From: Microbacterium kunmingense
GTDB lineage: Bacteria; Actinomycetota; Actinomycetes; Actinomycetales; Microbacteriaceae
Direction: 5' to 3'
Assembly: GCF_023155745.1 (NCBI RefSeq)
Contig: NZ_JAKNUS010000001.1
Coordinates: 124,001 to 188,000, forward strand
DNA: 64,000 nt
Below the pieces are notes generated by a model. That model saw only the letters and a program-made list of their open reading frames with translations. It was not told where the DNA came from and made no database searches. A program made the translations under genes and the position numbers. This document shows, in pieces, positions 52,985 to 62,250 of the stretch. How positions within the stretch are numbered: the first letter of the stretch is position 1; every line of letters begins with the position of its first letter.

Positions 52985-53004
52985 ATACGTACAGGTGTAC
53001 GTAT
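52985..53004 (+). promoter_or_regulatory. Palindromic operator in front of pcaI
   Basis: ATACGTAC-AGGT-GTACGTAT, perfect 8-base arms, 22 bases before the GTG start and just downstream of a TACACT (52970-52975) -10-like box. Half-sites match those in the inverted repeat at 52792-52860. The IclR protein at the end of this operon is the natural candidate binder (inference). Confidence 0.5.
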
Positions 53005-53026
53005 CGCGAACACAAGGAGAATCCGG

Positions 53027-53752
53027 GTGATCGACAAGACCGTGGCGGGCGTCGCAGACGCCGTCGCCGACATCCCCGACGGGGCCACCGTCATGATCGG
53101 CGGGTTCGGCCGCGCCGGCCAGCCGGTCGAGCTCATCGACGCCCTCATCGCGCAGGGCGCGAAGGACCTGACCATCGTGAACAACAACGCCGGCAACGGC
53201 GACGTCGGGCTCGCCGCGCTCCTCGCCAATCGGCGCGTGCGCAAGATCATCTGCTCCTTCCCCCGTCAGAGCGACTCGTGGGTCTTCGACGGCCTCTACC
53301 GCGACGGCGACATCGAGCTCGAACTCGTTCCGCAGGGGAACCTCGCCGAGCGCATCCGCGCCGCCGGCGCGGGGATCGGCGCGTTCTTCTCGCCCACCGG
53401 GGTCGGCACCGAACTCGCCGAGGGCAAGGAGGCTCGCGAGATCGACGGCCGCACCTATGTGCTGGAGTACCCGATCAAGGCCGACGTCGCCCTGATCAGC
53501 GCGCTGAAGGGCGACCGGTGGGGCAACCTCGTCTACCGCGAGACGGCCCGGAACTTCGGCCCCATCATGGCGACGGCGGCGACCCGCACGATCGCCCAGG
53601 TAGACCAGATCGTTCCGCTCGGAAGTCTCGACCCCGAGTCCGTGGTGACCCCCGGCATCTTCGTCGACCGCCTGGTCGCCGTCGGTGAGCGCCCCTGGCT
53701 GAAGGACGGCACCTTCGTGGGCGGCGTCGACCTGGAAGGACGGCCCCTCTGA
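53027..53752 (+). CDS. pcaI: 3-oxoadipate CoA-transferase subunit A
   Basis: 241 residues, GTG start after AAGGAGAATCC. CoA-transferase family I alpha-type chain: IPDGATVMIGGFGRAGQPVELIDAL, ... IGAFFSPTGVGTELAEGKE, KADVALISALKGDRWGNLVYR. With PcaJ moves CoA from succinyl-CoA to 3-oxoadipate. One-base overlap with pcaJ. Confidence 0.9.
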   Translation: MIDKTVAGVADAVADIPDGATVMIGGFGRAGQPVELIDALIAQGAKDLTIVNNNAGNGDVGLAALLANRRVRKIICSFPRQSDSWVFDGLYRDGDIELELVPQGNLAERIRAAGAGIGAFFSPTGVGTELAEGKEAREIDGRTYVLEYPIKADVALISALKGDRWGNLVYRETARNFGPIMATAATRTIAQVDQIVPLGSLDPESVVTPGIFVDRLVAVGERPWLKDGTFVGGVDLEGRPL

Positions 53753-54402
53753 TGAGCACCCGCATCTCGCGAGACGACCTCGCCCGCCGCATCGCCGCCG
53801 ACATCCCCGAGGGTGCGTACGTGAACCTCGGGATCGGCGCCCCCACTCTGGTGGCGAACTTCCTCCCCGCCGACCTCGAGATCATCCTCCACACCGAGAA
53901 CGGCCTCCTGGGCATGGGACCGGCGCCGGAGGCCGGCGCGGTGGACCCCGACCTCATCAACGCCGGCAAGCAGGCCGTCACCGCACTCCCCGGGGCGGCG
54001 TACTTCCATCACGCCGACTCGTTCGGCATGATGCGCGGCGGCCACCTCGACGTCTGCGTGCTGGGCGCGTTCCAGGTGTCCGAGACCGGCGACCTGGCCA
54101 ACTGGTCGACCGGCGCGCCCGGCGCGATTCCCGCCGTCGGCGGCGCGATGGACCTCGCCATCGGCGCCAAGGACGTCTACGTGATGACCGACCTCCTCAC
54201 CAAGACCGGGGAGTCCAAGCTCGTCGAGGCGTGCACCTACCCCCTCACCGGCGTCGGCTGCGTCACCCGCGTCTACACCGATCACGCGATCTTCGACGTG
54301 ACCCCCGAAGGCTTCGCAGTGCGCGAGGCGTTCGGTGAGAACACCGTCGCCTCGCTGCAAGAACTCACGGGCCTGCGCCTGGCCCCGGCGGAAGGACACT
54401 GA
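53752..54402 (+). CDS. pcaJ: 3-oxoadipate CoA-transferase subunit B
   Basis: 216 residues, beta-type chain with the catalytic glutamate in HTENGLLGMGP and NLGIGAPTLVANFLP before it, SFGMMRGGHLDVCVLGAFQVS after. Partner of PcaI. Its stop is one base before the thiolase ATG. Confidence 0.92.
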   Translation: MSTRISRDDLARRIAADIPEGAYVNLGIGAPTLVANFLPADLEIILHTENGLLGMGPAPEAGAVDPDLINAGKQAVTALPGAAYFHHADSFGMMRGGHLDVCVLGAFQVSETGDLANWSTGAPGAIPAVGGAMDLAIGAKDVYVMTDLLTKTGESKLVEACTYPLTGVGCVTRVYTDHAIFDVTPEGFAVREAFGENTVASLQELTGLRLAPAEGH

Positions 54403-54403
54403 C

Positions 54404-55573
54404 ATGCCCGCGACCTACATCTACGACGCCGTCCGCACCCCGTTCGGCCGCGCCGGCGGCGCCCTCTCCGGCGTCCGACCTGACGACCTCGTCGCCGTGG
54501 CCATGAAGGCCGTCGTCGAACGCGCGGGCCTCGACCCCGCTCGCATCGACGACGTGATCTTCGGTGACGCCAACCAGGCCGGCGAGGACAACCGAAACGT
54601 CGCGCGGTTCGGCGCGCTCCTCGCGGGGTTCCCCACCACGGTTCCCGGGGTCACCGTCAACCGCCTCTGCGGGTCGAGCATGGAGGCCGTCATCCAGGGA
54701 TCGCGGGCGATCGAGGCCGGCGACGCCGACGTCATCCTCGCCGGCGGAGTGGAGTCGATGAGCCGCGCGCCCTTCGTCGTGGAGAAGTCGCCGAAGCCCT
54801 GGCCTGCCACCGGCAACCAGACGATGTGGAACACCTCGATCGGCTGGCGCATGACCAACAAAGCGCTTCCGAAGGAGTGGACGATCTCAAACGGTGAGTC
54901 CGCCGAGAAGCTCGCGTCGATCTACGGGATCTCCCGAGAAGAACAGGATGCCTTCGCCCTGCGCAGTCACGAGCGTTCCGCCCAGGCGTGGGCGGACGGC
55001 GTCTTCGACGGTGAGATCACCCAGGTCCCCGGCGCCGAGCTCGCCCGCGACGAGGGCATCCGCGCCGACACGACGCTCGAGAAGCTCGGAGGCCTGCGCG
55101 CGCTCTTCGCCGCCGACGGCACCGTGACCGCCGGCAACTCGTCGTCGATCAACGACGGCGCCGCGGCGATCCTGCTCGGCGCCGAGGGAGCCCTCGAGGC
55201 CGAGCCGCTCGCGCGCATCACCGGCCGCGCCGCCTTCGGCAACGATCCGGACGTCTTCGGGGTCGCCCCCGTCGAGGCCGCCAACCGGGCGCTCGCACGG
55301 GCCGGCCGCACGTGGGCCGACGTGGACATCGTGGAGCTCAACGAGGCGTTCGCGTCGCAGAGCCTGGCGTGCCTGAAGCTGTGGACCGAACTCGACCCCG
55401 AGAAGGCGAACGTGTACGGCGGTGCGATCGCGATCGGGCACCCGCTCGGCGCCTCCGGCGCCCGTGTCATCGGCCGCGCGGCGCACGAGCTCGCCCGCCG
55501 CGGCTCGGGCGTCGCCGTCGCGGCGCTCTGCATCGGCGTCGGCCAGGGGCTCGCGGTGGTCCTCGAGCGGTGA
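54404..55573 (+). CDS. pcaF: 3-oxoadipyl-CoA thiolase
   Basis: 389 residues. Thiolase catalytic residues: Cys in VNRLCGSSMEAV, His in GGAIAIGHPLGASGAR and Cys in AALCIGVGQG. Splits 3-oxoadipyl-CoA into succinyl-CoA and acetyl-CoA. Slightly short for PcaF (about 400), but placement after pcaIJ is decisive. Stop overlaps the IclR gene start. Confidence 0.88.
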   Translation: MPATYIYDAVRTPFGRAGGALSGVRPDDLVAVAMKAVVERAGLDPARIDDVIFGDANQAGEDNRNVARFGALLAGFPTTVPGVTVNRLCGSSMEAVIQGSRAIEAGDADVILAGGVESMSRAPFVVEKSPKPWPATGNQTMWNTSIGWRMTNKALPKEWTISNGESAEKLASIYGISREEQDAFALRSHERSAQAWADGVFDGEITQVPGAELARDEGIRADTTLEKLGGLRALFAADGTVTAGNSSSINDGAAAILLGAEGALEAEPLARITGRAAFGNDPDVFGVAPVEAANRALARAGRTWADVDIVELNEAFASQSLACLKLWTELDPEKANVYGGAIAIGHPLGASGARVIGRAAHELARRGSGVAVAALCIGVGQGLAVVLER

Positions 55574-56349
55574 GCGCCGAAGGCTTCGAGCCCTCGAGCG
55601 AGTTCGTCCAGTCGCTGGCGCGCGGGCTCGGAGTCATCCGCGCCTTCGACGGCGAGCATCCCTCGCTCACCCTGAGCGACGTCGCGCGTCGCACCGATCT
55701 CACTCGCGCCGCGGCGCGACGGTTCCTGCACACGCTGCAGACCCTCGGCTACGTCCGCAGCGACGGCCGCGCCTTCGCGCTGACGCCGAAGGTGCTCGAG
55801 CTCGGCTTCAGCTACCTGTCGGCACTGTCGCTGCCAGAGGTGGTGCAGCCGCACCTCGAGGCCCTCTCGCGCGAGGTGGACGAGAGCGTTTCGGCGGCGG
55901 TGATCGCCGGTGCCGAGGTGGTTTACGTCGCGCGCGTGCCCACTCGTCGCATCATGAGCGTCCGCATCACGATCGGCACCCGGTTCCCCGCGTACGCCAC
56001 CTCGATGGGAAGGGTGCTGCTGGCCGCGCTCCCCGAGGCGGCGGTCGCCGACATCCTCGCCCTTCTCCCGCCCGAGCCCCTCACCGATCGCACCCTCACC
56101 GACCCCGAGGCGCTCTCCGCCGAGCTCGCGAGGGTGCGCGCTCAGGGGTGGGCGCTCGTCGACGGCGAGCTCGAGTCGGGGCTGCGCTCGATCGCGGCCC
56201 CCGTCCACGACCGCACCGGTGCGGTGGTAGCGGCGGTCAACGTGTCGACGAGTGCCACGCGCGACACCGTCGACCGGGTGCGCGAGACCTACCTCCCGGC
56301 GCTCCTGGCGACGACGCGCGCGATCGACGCGGATCTGCGGCTGGTGTAG
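55570..56349 (+). CDS. IclR family regulator (PcaR-type)
   Basis: 259 residues; GTG overlaps pcaF by 4 bases. VQSLARGLGVIRAFDGEHPSLTLSDVARRTDLTRAAARRFLHTLQTLGYV and RIMSVRITIGTRFPAYATSMGRVLLAAL are typical of the PcaR/PobR/PcaU branch, which senses 3-oxoadipate or protocatechuate. It probably controls the pca genes through the ACGTAC sites upstream of pcaI. Confidence 0.85.
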   Translation: MSAEGFEPSSEFVQSLARGLGVIRAFDGEHPSLTLSDVARRTDLTRAAARRFLHTLQTLGYVRSDGRAFALTPKVLELGFSYLSALSLPEVVQPHLEALSREVDESVSAAVIAGAEVVYVARVPTRRIMSVRITIGTRFPAYATSMGRVLLAALPEAAVADILALLPPEPLTDRTLTDPEALSAELARVRAQGWALVDGELESGLRSIAAPVHDRTGAVVAAVNVSTSATRDTVDRVRETYLPALLATTRAIDADLRLV

Positions 56350-56379
56350 GAGGGCGGGCGTTTCGCCTCGCTGCGGCGC

Positions 56380-56402
56380 GGTTCCTGAGCCTGTCGAAGG
56401 GC
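56380..56402. repeat. Dispersed repeat half, CCTGAGCCTGTCGAAGGGC type
   Basis: A copy of the CCTTCGACAGGCTCAGG sequence common in intergenic regions of many bacterial genomes, between the IclR and lipoprotein genes. The second arm is not obvious. Confidence 0.4.
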
Positions 56403-56445
56403 GCTCAACGACCGGGGCAGTCGTCGGGCGGGTTACGGTGGGCTC

Positions 56446-56988
56446 ATGCGGTCTCGGTCGGTGGCGCTGCCCGGCGTCCTGATCTGTGCAGCGGCGCTGG
56501 CATCGTGCTCGGGTGCGTCGCCCGACTCGCCCGAGACGCCGCCCACCGCGACCGGCGATCCCGCCGCCAGAGCCCAGGCGGAGGCCTGGCTGGAGGCCGC
56601 CGCGCTCCCACCCGGAGCCGAGCCGTCGGACGAGGATGCCGCGGAATTCCTCTCCTTCACAGGGTGGCCTTGCACCCCGGTCGAAGAGCTCGAGGGCTAC
56701 TGGATCATTCCCGGGGCGACGGTGGCCGAAACGGCGAACTGGCTGCAGGCCAACCCGACAGCCGACCTCGTGACGACGGCGACCGGCCCCTACCCCGACG
56801 CCCCAGAGCTCGACAACCTGACCGTCGGCTACATCCCCGCCGACGGCGCACAGGAGGGCGTCGTCTACACGATCGTCCGCACCCCCGACGGTGTCGCCGT
56901 GCGCGCCGAGGTCGCCGCCCTCACCGCGTCGGCGGAGTGTCCGGAGCTGCCCGACGGGGGAACGCTCGGCTCTCCCGGGCAGGGCTGA
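56446..56988 (+). CDS. Hypothetical lipoprotein
   Basis: 180 residues. Signal peptide and lipobox AALASC (Cys about 21), then a Pro/Thr/Ser linker and a small domain with EGYWIIPGATVAETANWLQANPTADL and two cysteines (WPCTP; SAECPEL). Short actinobacterial lipoproteins of this style are common; function unknown. Confidence 0.65.
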   Translation: MRSRSVALPGVLICAAALASCSGASPDSPETPPTATGDPAARAQAEAWLEAAALPPGAEPSDEDAAEFLSFTGWPCTPVEELEGYWIIPGATVAETANWLQANPTADLVTTATGPYPDAPELDNLTVGYIPADGAQEGVVYTIVRTPDGVAVRAEVAALTASAECPELPDGGTLGSPGQG

Positions 56989-57007
56989 GGACCGGCAGGA
57001 TGAAGGG

Positions 57008-57628
57008 GTGACGAGAGCCGCGAACATCGAACTCCAGGGGACCATGGTCCTCGTCCGGCACGGCGAGACCGAATGGAGCAAGAGCGGACGCCACACCGGG
57101 CTCACCGACATCCCCCTCACCGAGACCGGAAGGTACAAGTCCGAGCTCGCCGGCACCCTCCTCGCCACCCGGCGCTTCGACCTCGTGCTCACCAGCCCCC
57201 TCCGCCGCGCGGTCGAGACCGCCCGGCACGCCGGTTTTCCCGGCGCCCGACCCGACGAGCGCCTCCACGAGTGGGACTACGGCGCCTACGAGGGGCTCAC
57301 GACGCCGGAGATCATCGCGCAGCTCGGCCACCCCTGGTCGATCTGGGACGACGGCGCTCCCGCGGGTGAGACCCCGGGGGAGAGCGTGGGCGAGGTCACC
57401 GCTCGCGCGGAGTCGCTGCTCGGCAGCATCCGTCCCCGCCTCGAACGCGGCGAGCACGTGCTGATGTTCTCCCACGCCCACTTCATCCGCGCGCTCACCG
57501 GCACGTGGCTCGGGCTGACCGCCGCAGGCGGCCGCTACTTCTGGCTCGGCACGTCTGCGGTGAACGAGCTCGGCTACGAGCACGGGCGGCCGGTCGTGCT
57601 CGAGTGGAACCACGTGCGCGGGCGCTGA
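57008..57628 (+). CDS. Histidine phosphatase superfamily protein
   Basis: 206 residues: catalytic LVRHGETEWS (His in RHGE), LTSPLRRAVETAR, RLHEWDYGAYEG and the second His in MFSHAHFIRAL. Acts on phosphomonoesters; resembles phosphoglycerate-mutase-like phosphatases. GTG at 57008 follows GGATGAAGGG; longer frame rejected. Confidence 0.85.
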   Translation: MTRAANIELQGTMVLVRHGETEWSKSGRHTGLTDIPLTETGRYKSELAGTLLATRRFDLVLTSPLRRAVETARHAGFPGARPDERLHEWDYGAYEGLTTPEIIAQLGHPWSIWDDGAPAGETPGESVGEVTARAESLLGSIRPRLERGEHVLMFSHAHFIRALTGTWLGLTAAGGRYFWLGTSAVNELGYEHGRPVVLEWNHVRGR

Positions 57629-57659
57629 CGATCCCAAGCCGGGCCCACCCCGCCGCCGG

Positions 57660-57794
57660 ATCGATGTGGCGCAGATCGCCGCCGGCGAGCCTGAAAGGCG
57701 ACCATCTCCGCCACCTCGACCGCACCGCTGCCATCGAGGTGGCACAGATTGCCGCCCGCGCCGCCCGAAGGCGACCACTTCCGCCACCTCGATC
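57660..57794. repeat. Tandem pair of palindromic units related to those at 33935-34069
   Basis: Two units (57660-57720 and 57733-57794, 61-62 bases) sharing ATCGA(T/G)GTGGC(G/A)CAGAT and GGCGACCA...CCGCCACCTCGA. They match the reverse strand of the 33.9-kb copies in length and in the GTGGC...GCGACCA arms. Fills the gap before dinB. Confidence 0.65.
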
Positions 57795-57880
57795 GCGCAG
57801 CCGGCGGGCCCGACCTCAGCCCGGTGCCCGCACCGCGATGTCGGACCCCCGTGCGACGATGCGCCCGGGGAGGAGGCCCG

Positions 57881-59089
57881 ATGCGCGACGAGGCGACCGT
57901 GCTGCACGCCGATCTCGACGCGTTCTACGCCTCGGTCGAGCAGCGCGACGCGCCCGCGCTGCGCGGCCGCCCGGTGATCGTCGGCGGCGGTGTCGTGCTC
58001 GCCGCCAGCTACGAAGCCAAGGCTCGTGGCGTGCGCACCGCGATGGGCGGACGTCAGGCGCGGGAGCTCTGCCCGGATGCGATCGTCGTTCCCCCTCGCA
58101 TGGAGGCGTACTCGGCGGCCAGCAAAGCCGTGTTCGAGATCTTCCGCGACACCACGCCCCTCGTCGAGGGGCTCTCGATCGACGAGGCCTTCCTCGAAGT
58201 CGGCGGGCTCCGACGCATCGCCGGCCCTCCCGCCGACATCGCGGCGCGGCTGCGCGAACGCGTGCGCACCGAGGTCGGACTGCCGATCTCGGTCGGGGTC
58301 GCGCGCACGAAGTTCCTCGCCAAGGTCGCCAGCGCCGTGAGCAAACCCGACGGGCTCCTCGTCGTCGAGCCCGACGGGGAGGAGGCGTTCCTCCTGCCGC
58401 TGCCGGTGGAGCGGCTCTGGGGCGTGGGGGCGAAGACCGCCGAGAAACTGCACGGCCTCGGCATCCGCACCGTCGGACAGCTCGCCGAGCTCGAGGCGGC
58501 GACCGCTGAGCGCCTGCTCGGCCGGGCGGCGGGCGCGCACCTGCACGCCCTTGCGCGCCTGCGCGATCCGCGGCCGGTCGACACCACGCGCCGCCGCCGC
58601 TCGATCGGGTCGCAGCGCGCCCTCGGCACCCGCCCCCGCACCCCCGACGAGCTCGACGTCATCCTCAGTCAGATCGTCGACAGGCTGGCCCGCCGCCTTC
58701 GCGACGGCGACCGGGTCTGCCGGAGCGTCGTCCTCCGCCTCCGCTTCGGTGACTACACCAAGGCGACCAGGTCACGAACCCTCCGGTTCCCGACGGATCG
58801 CACGTCGCTGCTGCTCGACACGGCACGGATGCTGCTCGCCGCCGCCTTTCCGACGATCACCGAGCGCGGGATCACCCTCCTCGGTCTCTCGCTGTCGCAC
58901 CTCGAGCGCGCCGATGCCGTCCAGCCCGAGCTGCCGCTCGACTTCAGCGGGGAGGGGGAGGTCGACGGCGCCCTCGACACCGTGCTCGACCGGCTCCGCG
59001 ATCGCTTCGGCGCAGCCGCGGTCGCCCGCGCCGCGCAACTCGGTCGCGACCCCGGATGGTCGACCCCGATCCTCCCCGAGCACGAGTAG
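57881..59089 (+). CDS. dinB: DNA polymerase IV (Y-family)
   Basis: 402 residues. Palm motifs VLHADLDAFYASVEQRD and EGLSIDEAFLEV with the metal-binding Asp/Glu, then SVGVARTKFLAKVAS, helix-hairpin-helix WGVGAKTAEKLHGLGIRTVGQL and the little-finger domain. Ends in a PELPLDF-like beta-clamp peptide (VQPELPLDF). ATG at 57881 follows GGGGAGGAGG. Carries out error-prone translesion synthesis. No LexA-type box seen in the upstream repeats. Confidence 0.9.
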   Translation: MRDEATVLHADLDAFYASVEQRDAPALRGRPVIVGGGVVLAASYEAKARGVRTAMGGRQARELCPDAIVVPPRMEAYSAASKAVFEIFRDTTPLVEGLSIDEAFLEVGGLRRIAGPPADIAARLRERVRTEVGLPISVGVARTKFLAKVASAVSKPDGLLVVEPDGEEAFLLPLPVERLWGVGAKTAEKLHGLGIRTVGQLAELEAATAERLLGRAAGAHLHALARLRDPRPVDTTRRRRSIGSQRALGTRPRTPDELDVILSQIVDRLARRLRDGDRVCRSVVLRLRFGDYTKATRSRTLRFPTDRTSLLLDTARMLLAAAFPTITERGITLLGLSLSHLERADAVQPELPLDFSGEGEVDGALDTVLDRLRDRFGAAAVARAAQLGRDPGWSTPILPEHE

Positions 59090-59178
59090 AACGAAAGGAC
59101 CATCGGCCCGATCGCTTCGACCGCCTCCGCCTATCGTGCGGCCATGAACACCGTTCCCTCGTTCCGGGGCGCCGCAGG

Positions 59179-59565
59179 GTGATCGTCTTCGTCGTGCTCG
59201 GCGTCGCGCTGGGCTTCGCCATCGGCATCCCGCTGGGCCGGCGCATCGACCGCGCCCACCCGACGCAACGGCCGAGCGCGCTGGCCTGGACAGCCCTCGC
59301 CCTCAGCGTCGTCGCGGTCGGGCTGCTCGCGGGCGCACTCCTCTCCCCGCTGGCCCTTTCGGGCCCCGCCGGCTCGGCCATCAACGCCACACCGCTCTCG
59401 ATCGCGCTGTCGATGGCAGGGGTGACCGCTGCGGCCTGGGCGATCGCCCGAGGCTACCGCCGCTGGGTCTCGTGGACCGCGGGCGGGATCGCTGCTCTCC
59501 CCACGGTGTTCTGGATCGTCTTCGCGCTCGGGTATCTCATCGACCTGAGCCCCGCGCCCGGGTGA
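59179..59565 (+). CDS. Small membrane protein, four helices
   Basis: 128 residues, GTG start. Hydrophobic segments at about 2-18, 36-60, 70-90 and 98-122. A tiny open frame of 12 codons (59144-59182) ends on the GTGA of this start and might couple translation. Function unknown. Confidence 0.5.
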   Translation: MIVFVVLGVALGFAIGIPLGRRIDRAHPTQRPSALAWTALALSVVAVGLLAGALLSPLALSGPAGSAINATPLSIALSMAGVTAAAWAIARGYRRWVSWTAGGIAALPTVFWIVFALGYLIDLSPAPG

Positions 59566-59674
59566 CACATCCCACGGCGGCGCCCGCAGGGCTCTCGATC
59601 AGCTGCGCGGCGCGGAGGCGGTTTCCTCACGCTGAGCGATAATCTCGCTCCGTGCACGGAAATGAGCGGGGTTC

Positions 59675-60886
59675 ATGAGTCTCGACGTCGACGGGTTCCG
59701 CGCCCAGTTCCCGTCCCTCGCCTCAGGGATCGCGCACTTCGACGGCCCCGGCGGCACGCAGACGCCCCTCGCGGTGGCCGAGGCGATCGCGCGCACGCTG
59801 ACGGCGCCGCTGTCGAATCGGGGCTCGTCGGTGCGGAGCGAACGGAACGCGGATGACGCGGTCACCGCGTTCCGCGAAGCGGTGGCCGATCTGCTGGCCG
59901 CTGACCCTCGGGGCGTGGTCTACGGGCGCAGCGCCACGCAGCTCACCTACGACCTCTCCCGCACGCTCGCGGACTCGTGGGCGGAGGGCGACGAGATCGT
60001 CGTCTCCGAGCTCGACCACGACGCCAACGTCCGTCCCTGGGTGCAGGCGGCCGAGGCGCGGGGCGCCACCGTGCGGTGGCTGCGGCTCGATCCCGCCACC
60101 GCCGAACTCGACCTGACACGCCTCGACGAGATCGTCAACGAGCGCACCCGGCTGGTCGCGGTCACCGCGGCATCCAATCTCCTCGGCACCATTCCGCCGG
60201 TCGCCCGCATCGCCGCCCGCGCCCACGCCGTCGGCGCCCTCGTCCACGTCGACGGGGTGCACTACGCCGCCCACGCGTCGGTGGATGTCACCGCCCTCGG
60301 GGCCGACTTCTTCGTGTGCTCGCCGTACAAGTTCTTCGGGCCGCACTGCGCCGTGCTCGTCGCCGATCCTGCGCTGCTCGAGACCCTGCATCCCGACAAG
60401 CTCGTGCCCTCGAGTGATCGGGTGCCCGAGCGCTTCGAGCTCGGCACGCTCCCCTACGAGACCCTGGCGGGCGTCACCGCCGCTGTCGAGGTCATCGCCG
60501 ACCTCGCCCCGGCGACCGGCGAGCCGGGCATCACCCGCCGCGAGCGCCTCGTCGCGGCGCACGAGCTCATCGACCGGCACGAGACGGCTCTGCGCGAACG
60601 CATCGAGACCCGCCTGGCAGAGCTCGGTCTCCAGGTGCATTCGCGGGCCGCTCGGCGCACACCGACGCTCTACGTCACCCTCGGCGACCGCGTCGCGGCG
60701 GCCGCGTCGAGCTTCCTCGCCGAGCGCGACATCCTGGCCCCCTCCGGAAGCTTCTACGCCTGGGAGACCTTCCGGGCGCTCCGCCTCCCGGTGGAAGCCG
60801 GCATGCGCATCGGGGTGGCCGCGTACACCAGCGACGACGACGTCGATCGCCTTCTCGAAGGACTAGCGGAGTTTCTGACACGATGA
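59675..60886 (+). CDS. Cysteine-desulfurase-like aminotransferase class V protein
   Basis: 403 residues. PLP lysine in VCSPYKFFGPHCAVL, SELDHDANVRPW and HVDGVHYAAHASVDV are typical of the TIGR01976 group. The active-site Cys loop of SufS/IscS is not visible, so sulfur transfer is uncertain. Overlaps the next membrane gene by 4 bases. Confidence 0.8.
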   Translation: MSLDVDGFRAQFPSLASGIAHFDGPGGTQTPLAVAEAIARTLTAPLSNRGSSVRSERNADDAVTAFREAVADLLAADPRGVVYGRSATQLTYDLSRTLADSWAEGDEIVVSELDHDANVRPWVQAAEARGATVRWLRLDPATAELDLTRLDEIVNERTRLVAVTAASNLLGTIPPVARIAARAHAVGALVHVDGVHYAAHASVDVTALGADFFVCSPYKFFGPHCAVLVADPALLETLHPDKLVPSSDRVPERFELGTLPYETLAGVTAAVEVIADLAPATGEPGITRRERLVAAHELIDRHETALRERIETRLAELGLQVHSRAARRTPTLYVTLGDRVAAAASSFLAERDILAPSGSFYAWETFRALRLPVEAGMRIGVAAYTSDDDVDRLLEGLAEFLTR

Positions 60887-61590
60887 CCACTTCAGTCCCC
60901 ACCCCCGCCCCGACGTCCTCGGCCGCCGAGCAGCCGCGCCTGTCGGGGCTCTTCGGCGACATGGAACTGCTCGTCGTCATCCTGCTGGGCATCGTGTCGG
61001 TGGCGACCGCGTACACCTCGTTCCAGTCCACGCTCTACGACGGGATGACCGCGTCGTCGTACTCGCAGGCGCAGAACACCCAGACCGAGGCGGAGTCGCT
61101 GTTCCTCGAGGCCAATCAGGTCTACGTGCAGGACGTGCAGACCTGGGGCCGGCTCACCGAGCTCTCGGTCGACATGGACAACCCCGACCCCGTGATCGCC
61201 GAGGCCGCAGCCGCCAAGTTCGACACCCTGCAGTTCGTGCTCGTCGACGAGATCTTCGACGCGGCCATCACCTGGTCCGACGAGGAGACCACCGCCACCG
61301 GCGATTACGTCGGGCCCTTCGACTCCGAGGAGTACTTCGCCGCCCGCTTCGGCGCGTGGGCGGACGAGGACGAGCGCAGCACCGCGCTCTTCGAGACCGC
61401 GGAGGAGTACAACACCCTCGGCGACCGGTTGCAGCTCAACACCGTGCTCATGGCGATCACTCTGTTCCTCCTCGGTGTCGCAGCCGTGGTCAAGCGCCGT
61501 CGCATCCAGTGGATCCTCATCGGATTCGGTATGACGATCTTCACCGTCGCCGCGGTGCTCACGGCCCTGGTGCCGTTCGCCTGGTTCTGA
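60883..61590 (+). CDS. Hypothetical membrane protein, three helices with a large extracytoplasmic or cytoplasmic loop
   Basis: 235 residues. One helix at about 28-46, a soluble acidic part of about 130 residues (QNTQTEAESLFLEANQVYVQD...), then two helices near 185-203 and 211-233. Coupled by overlap to the aminotransferase-like gene. Family not recognised (DUF4337-like topology). Confidence 0.55.
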   Translation: MTTSVPTPAPTSSAAEQPRLSGLFGDMELLVVILLGIVSVATAYTSFQSTLYDGMTASSYSQAQNTQTEAESLFLEANQVYVQDVQTWGRLTELSVDMDNPDPVIAEAAAAKFDTLQFVLVDEIFDAAITWSDEETTATGDYVGPFDSEEYFAARFGAWADEDERSTALFETAEEYNTLGDRLQLNTVLMAITLFLLGVAAVVKRRRIQWILIGFGMTIFTVAAVLTALVPFAWF

Positions 61591-61630
61591 TCGGATGGTT
61601 CTGGCCGGCCTGATCTGAGGAGACGACACG

Positions 61631-62161
61631 ATGGCATCCACTCCCGAGGACTCCGACCGGCCGGTGCTCACCCCCCTGGCCGCCCTGACCTCGAGTTTCG
61701 TCACCGAGCAGTCGGTGTACGGGGTGATCCTGGTGTCGGGGATGATCGTGGTGAGCGGCGCCGGAGACCCGACGAGCCTCAGCGTCTTCGTCGTCGTCGT
61801 CAGCACCGTCGTGGTCTTCTGGGGCGCGCACGTCTACGCCGCCACGGTGGCCGGGCACGGCTTCGGGAGCGATGCGCGTCCGCTCTCGCACGCGTTCCGC
61901 CGAGCGGTGCGGCAGTCGAACGGGCTGCTGGTCTCCGCGCTCATCCCCTGCGTGATCCTTCTGCTCGGCACCGCGCGCCTGGTCGACGACCAACTCGCCA
62001 TCTGGGCGGCTCTTCTGTCGGGAACCGTGCTGCTCGCCGCGCTCGGATGGATCGCGTTCCGCCGGCGCGGCGCCTCCGTGGCGCGGAGCCTCGCCGGTGC
62101 GGCCATGACAGCCGCCTTCGGCGCCGTCATGGCGCTGCTTAAGGTCATCGTGGTGCATTGA
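61631..62161 (+). CDS. Hypothetical membrane protein, four to five helices
   Basis: 176 residues with hydrophobic segments near 30-45, 52-75, 95-115, 120-137 and 150-172. HAFRRAVRQSNGLLVSALIPC sits between helices 2 and 3. Same strand as, and 40 bases after, the previous membrane gene, so the pair probably belongs together. Function unknown. Confidence 0.55.
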   Translation: MASTPEDSDRPVLTPLAALTSSFVTEQSVYGVILVSGMIVVSGAGDPTSLSVFVVVVSTVVVFWGAHVYAATVAGHGFGSDARPLSHAFRRAVRQSNGLLVSALIPCVILLLGTARLVDDQLAIWAALLSGTVLLAALGWIAFRRRGASVARSLAGAAMTAAFGAVMALLKVIVVH

Positions 62162-62250
62162 CCGCCGCCTTCGGCGCGGCCATCGCGCTGCCGACGGTTG
62201 TCGTCGTGCGTCGATCGCGGTGAAGACGCGTGCGCCGCTACGGTGAGTGC

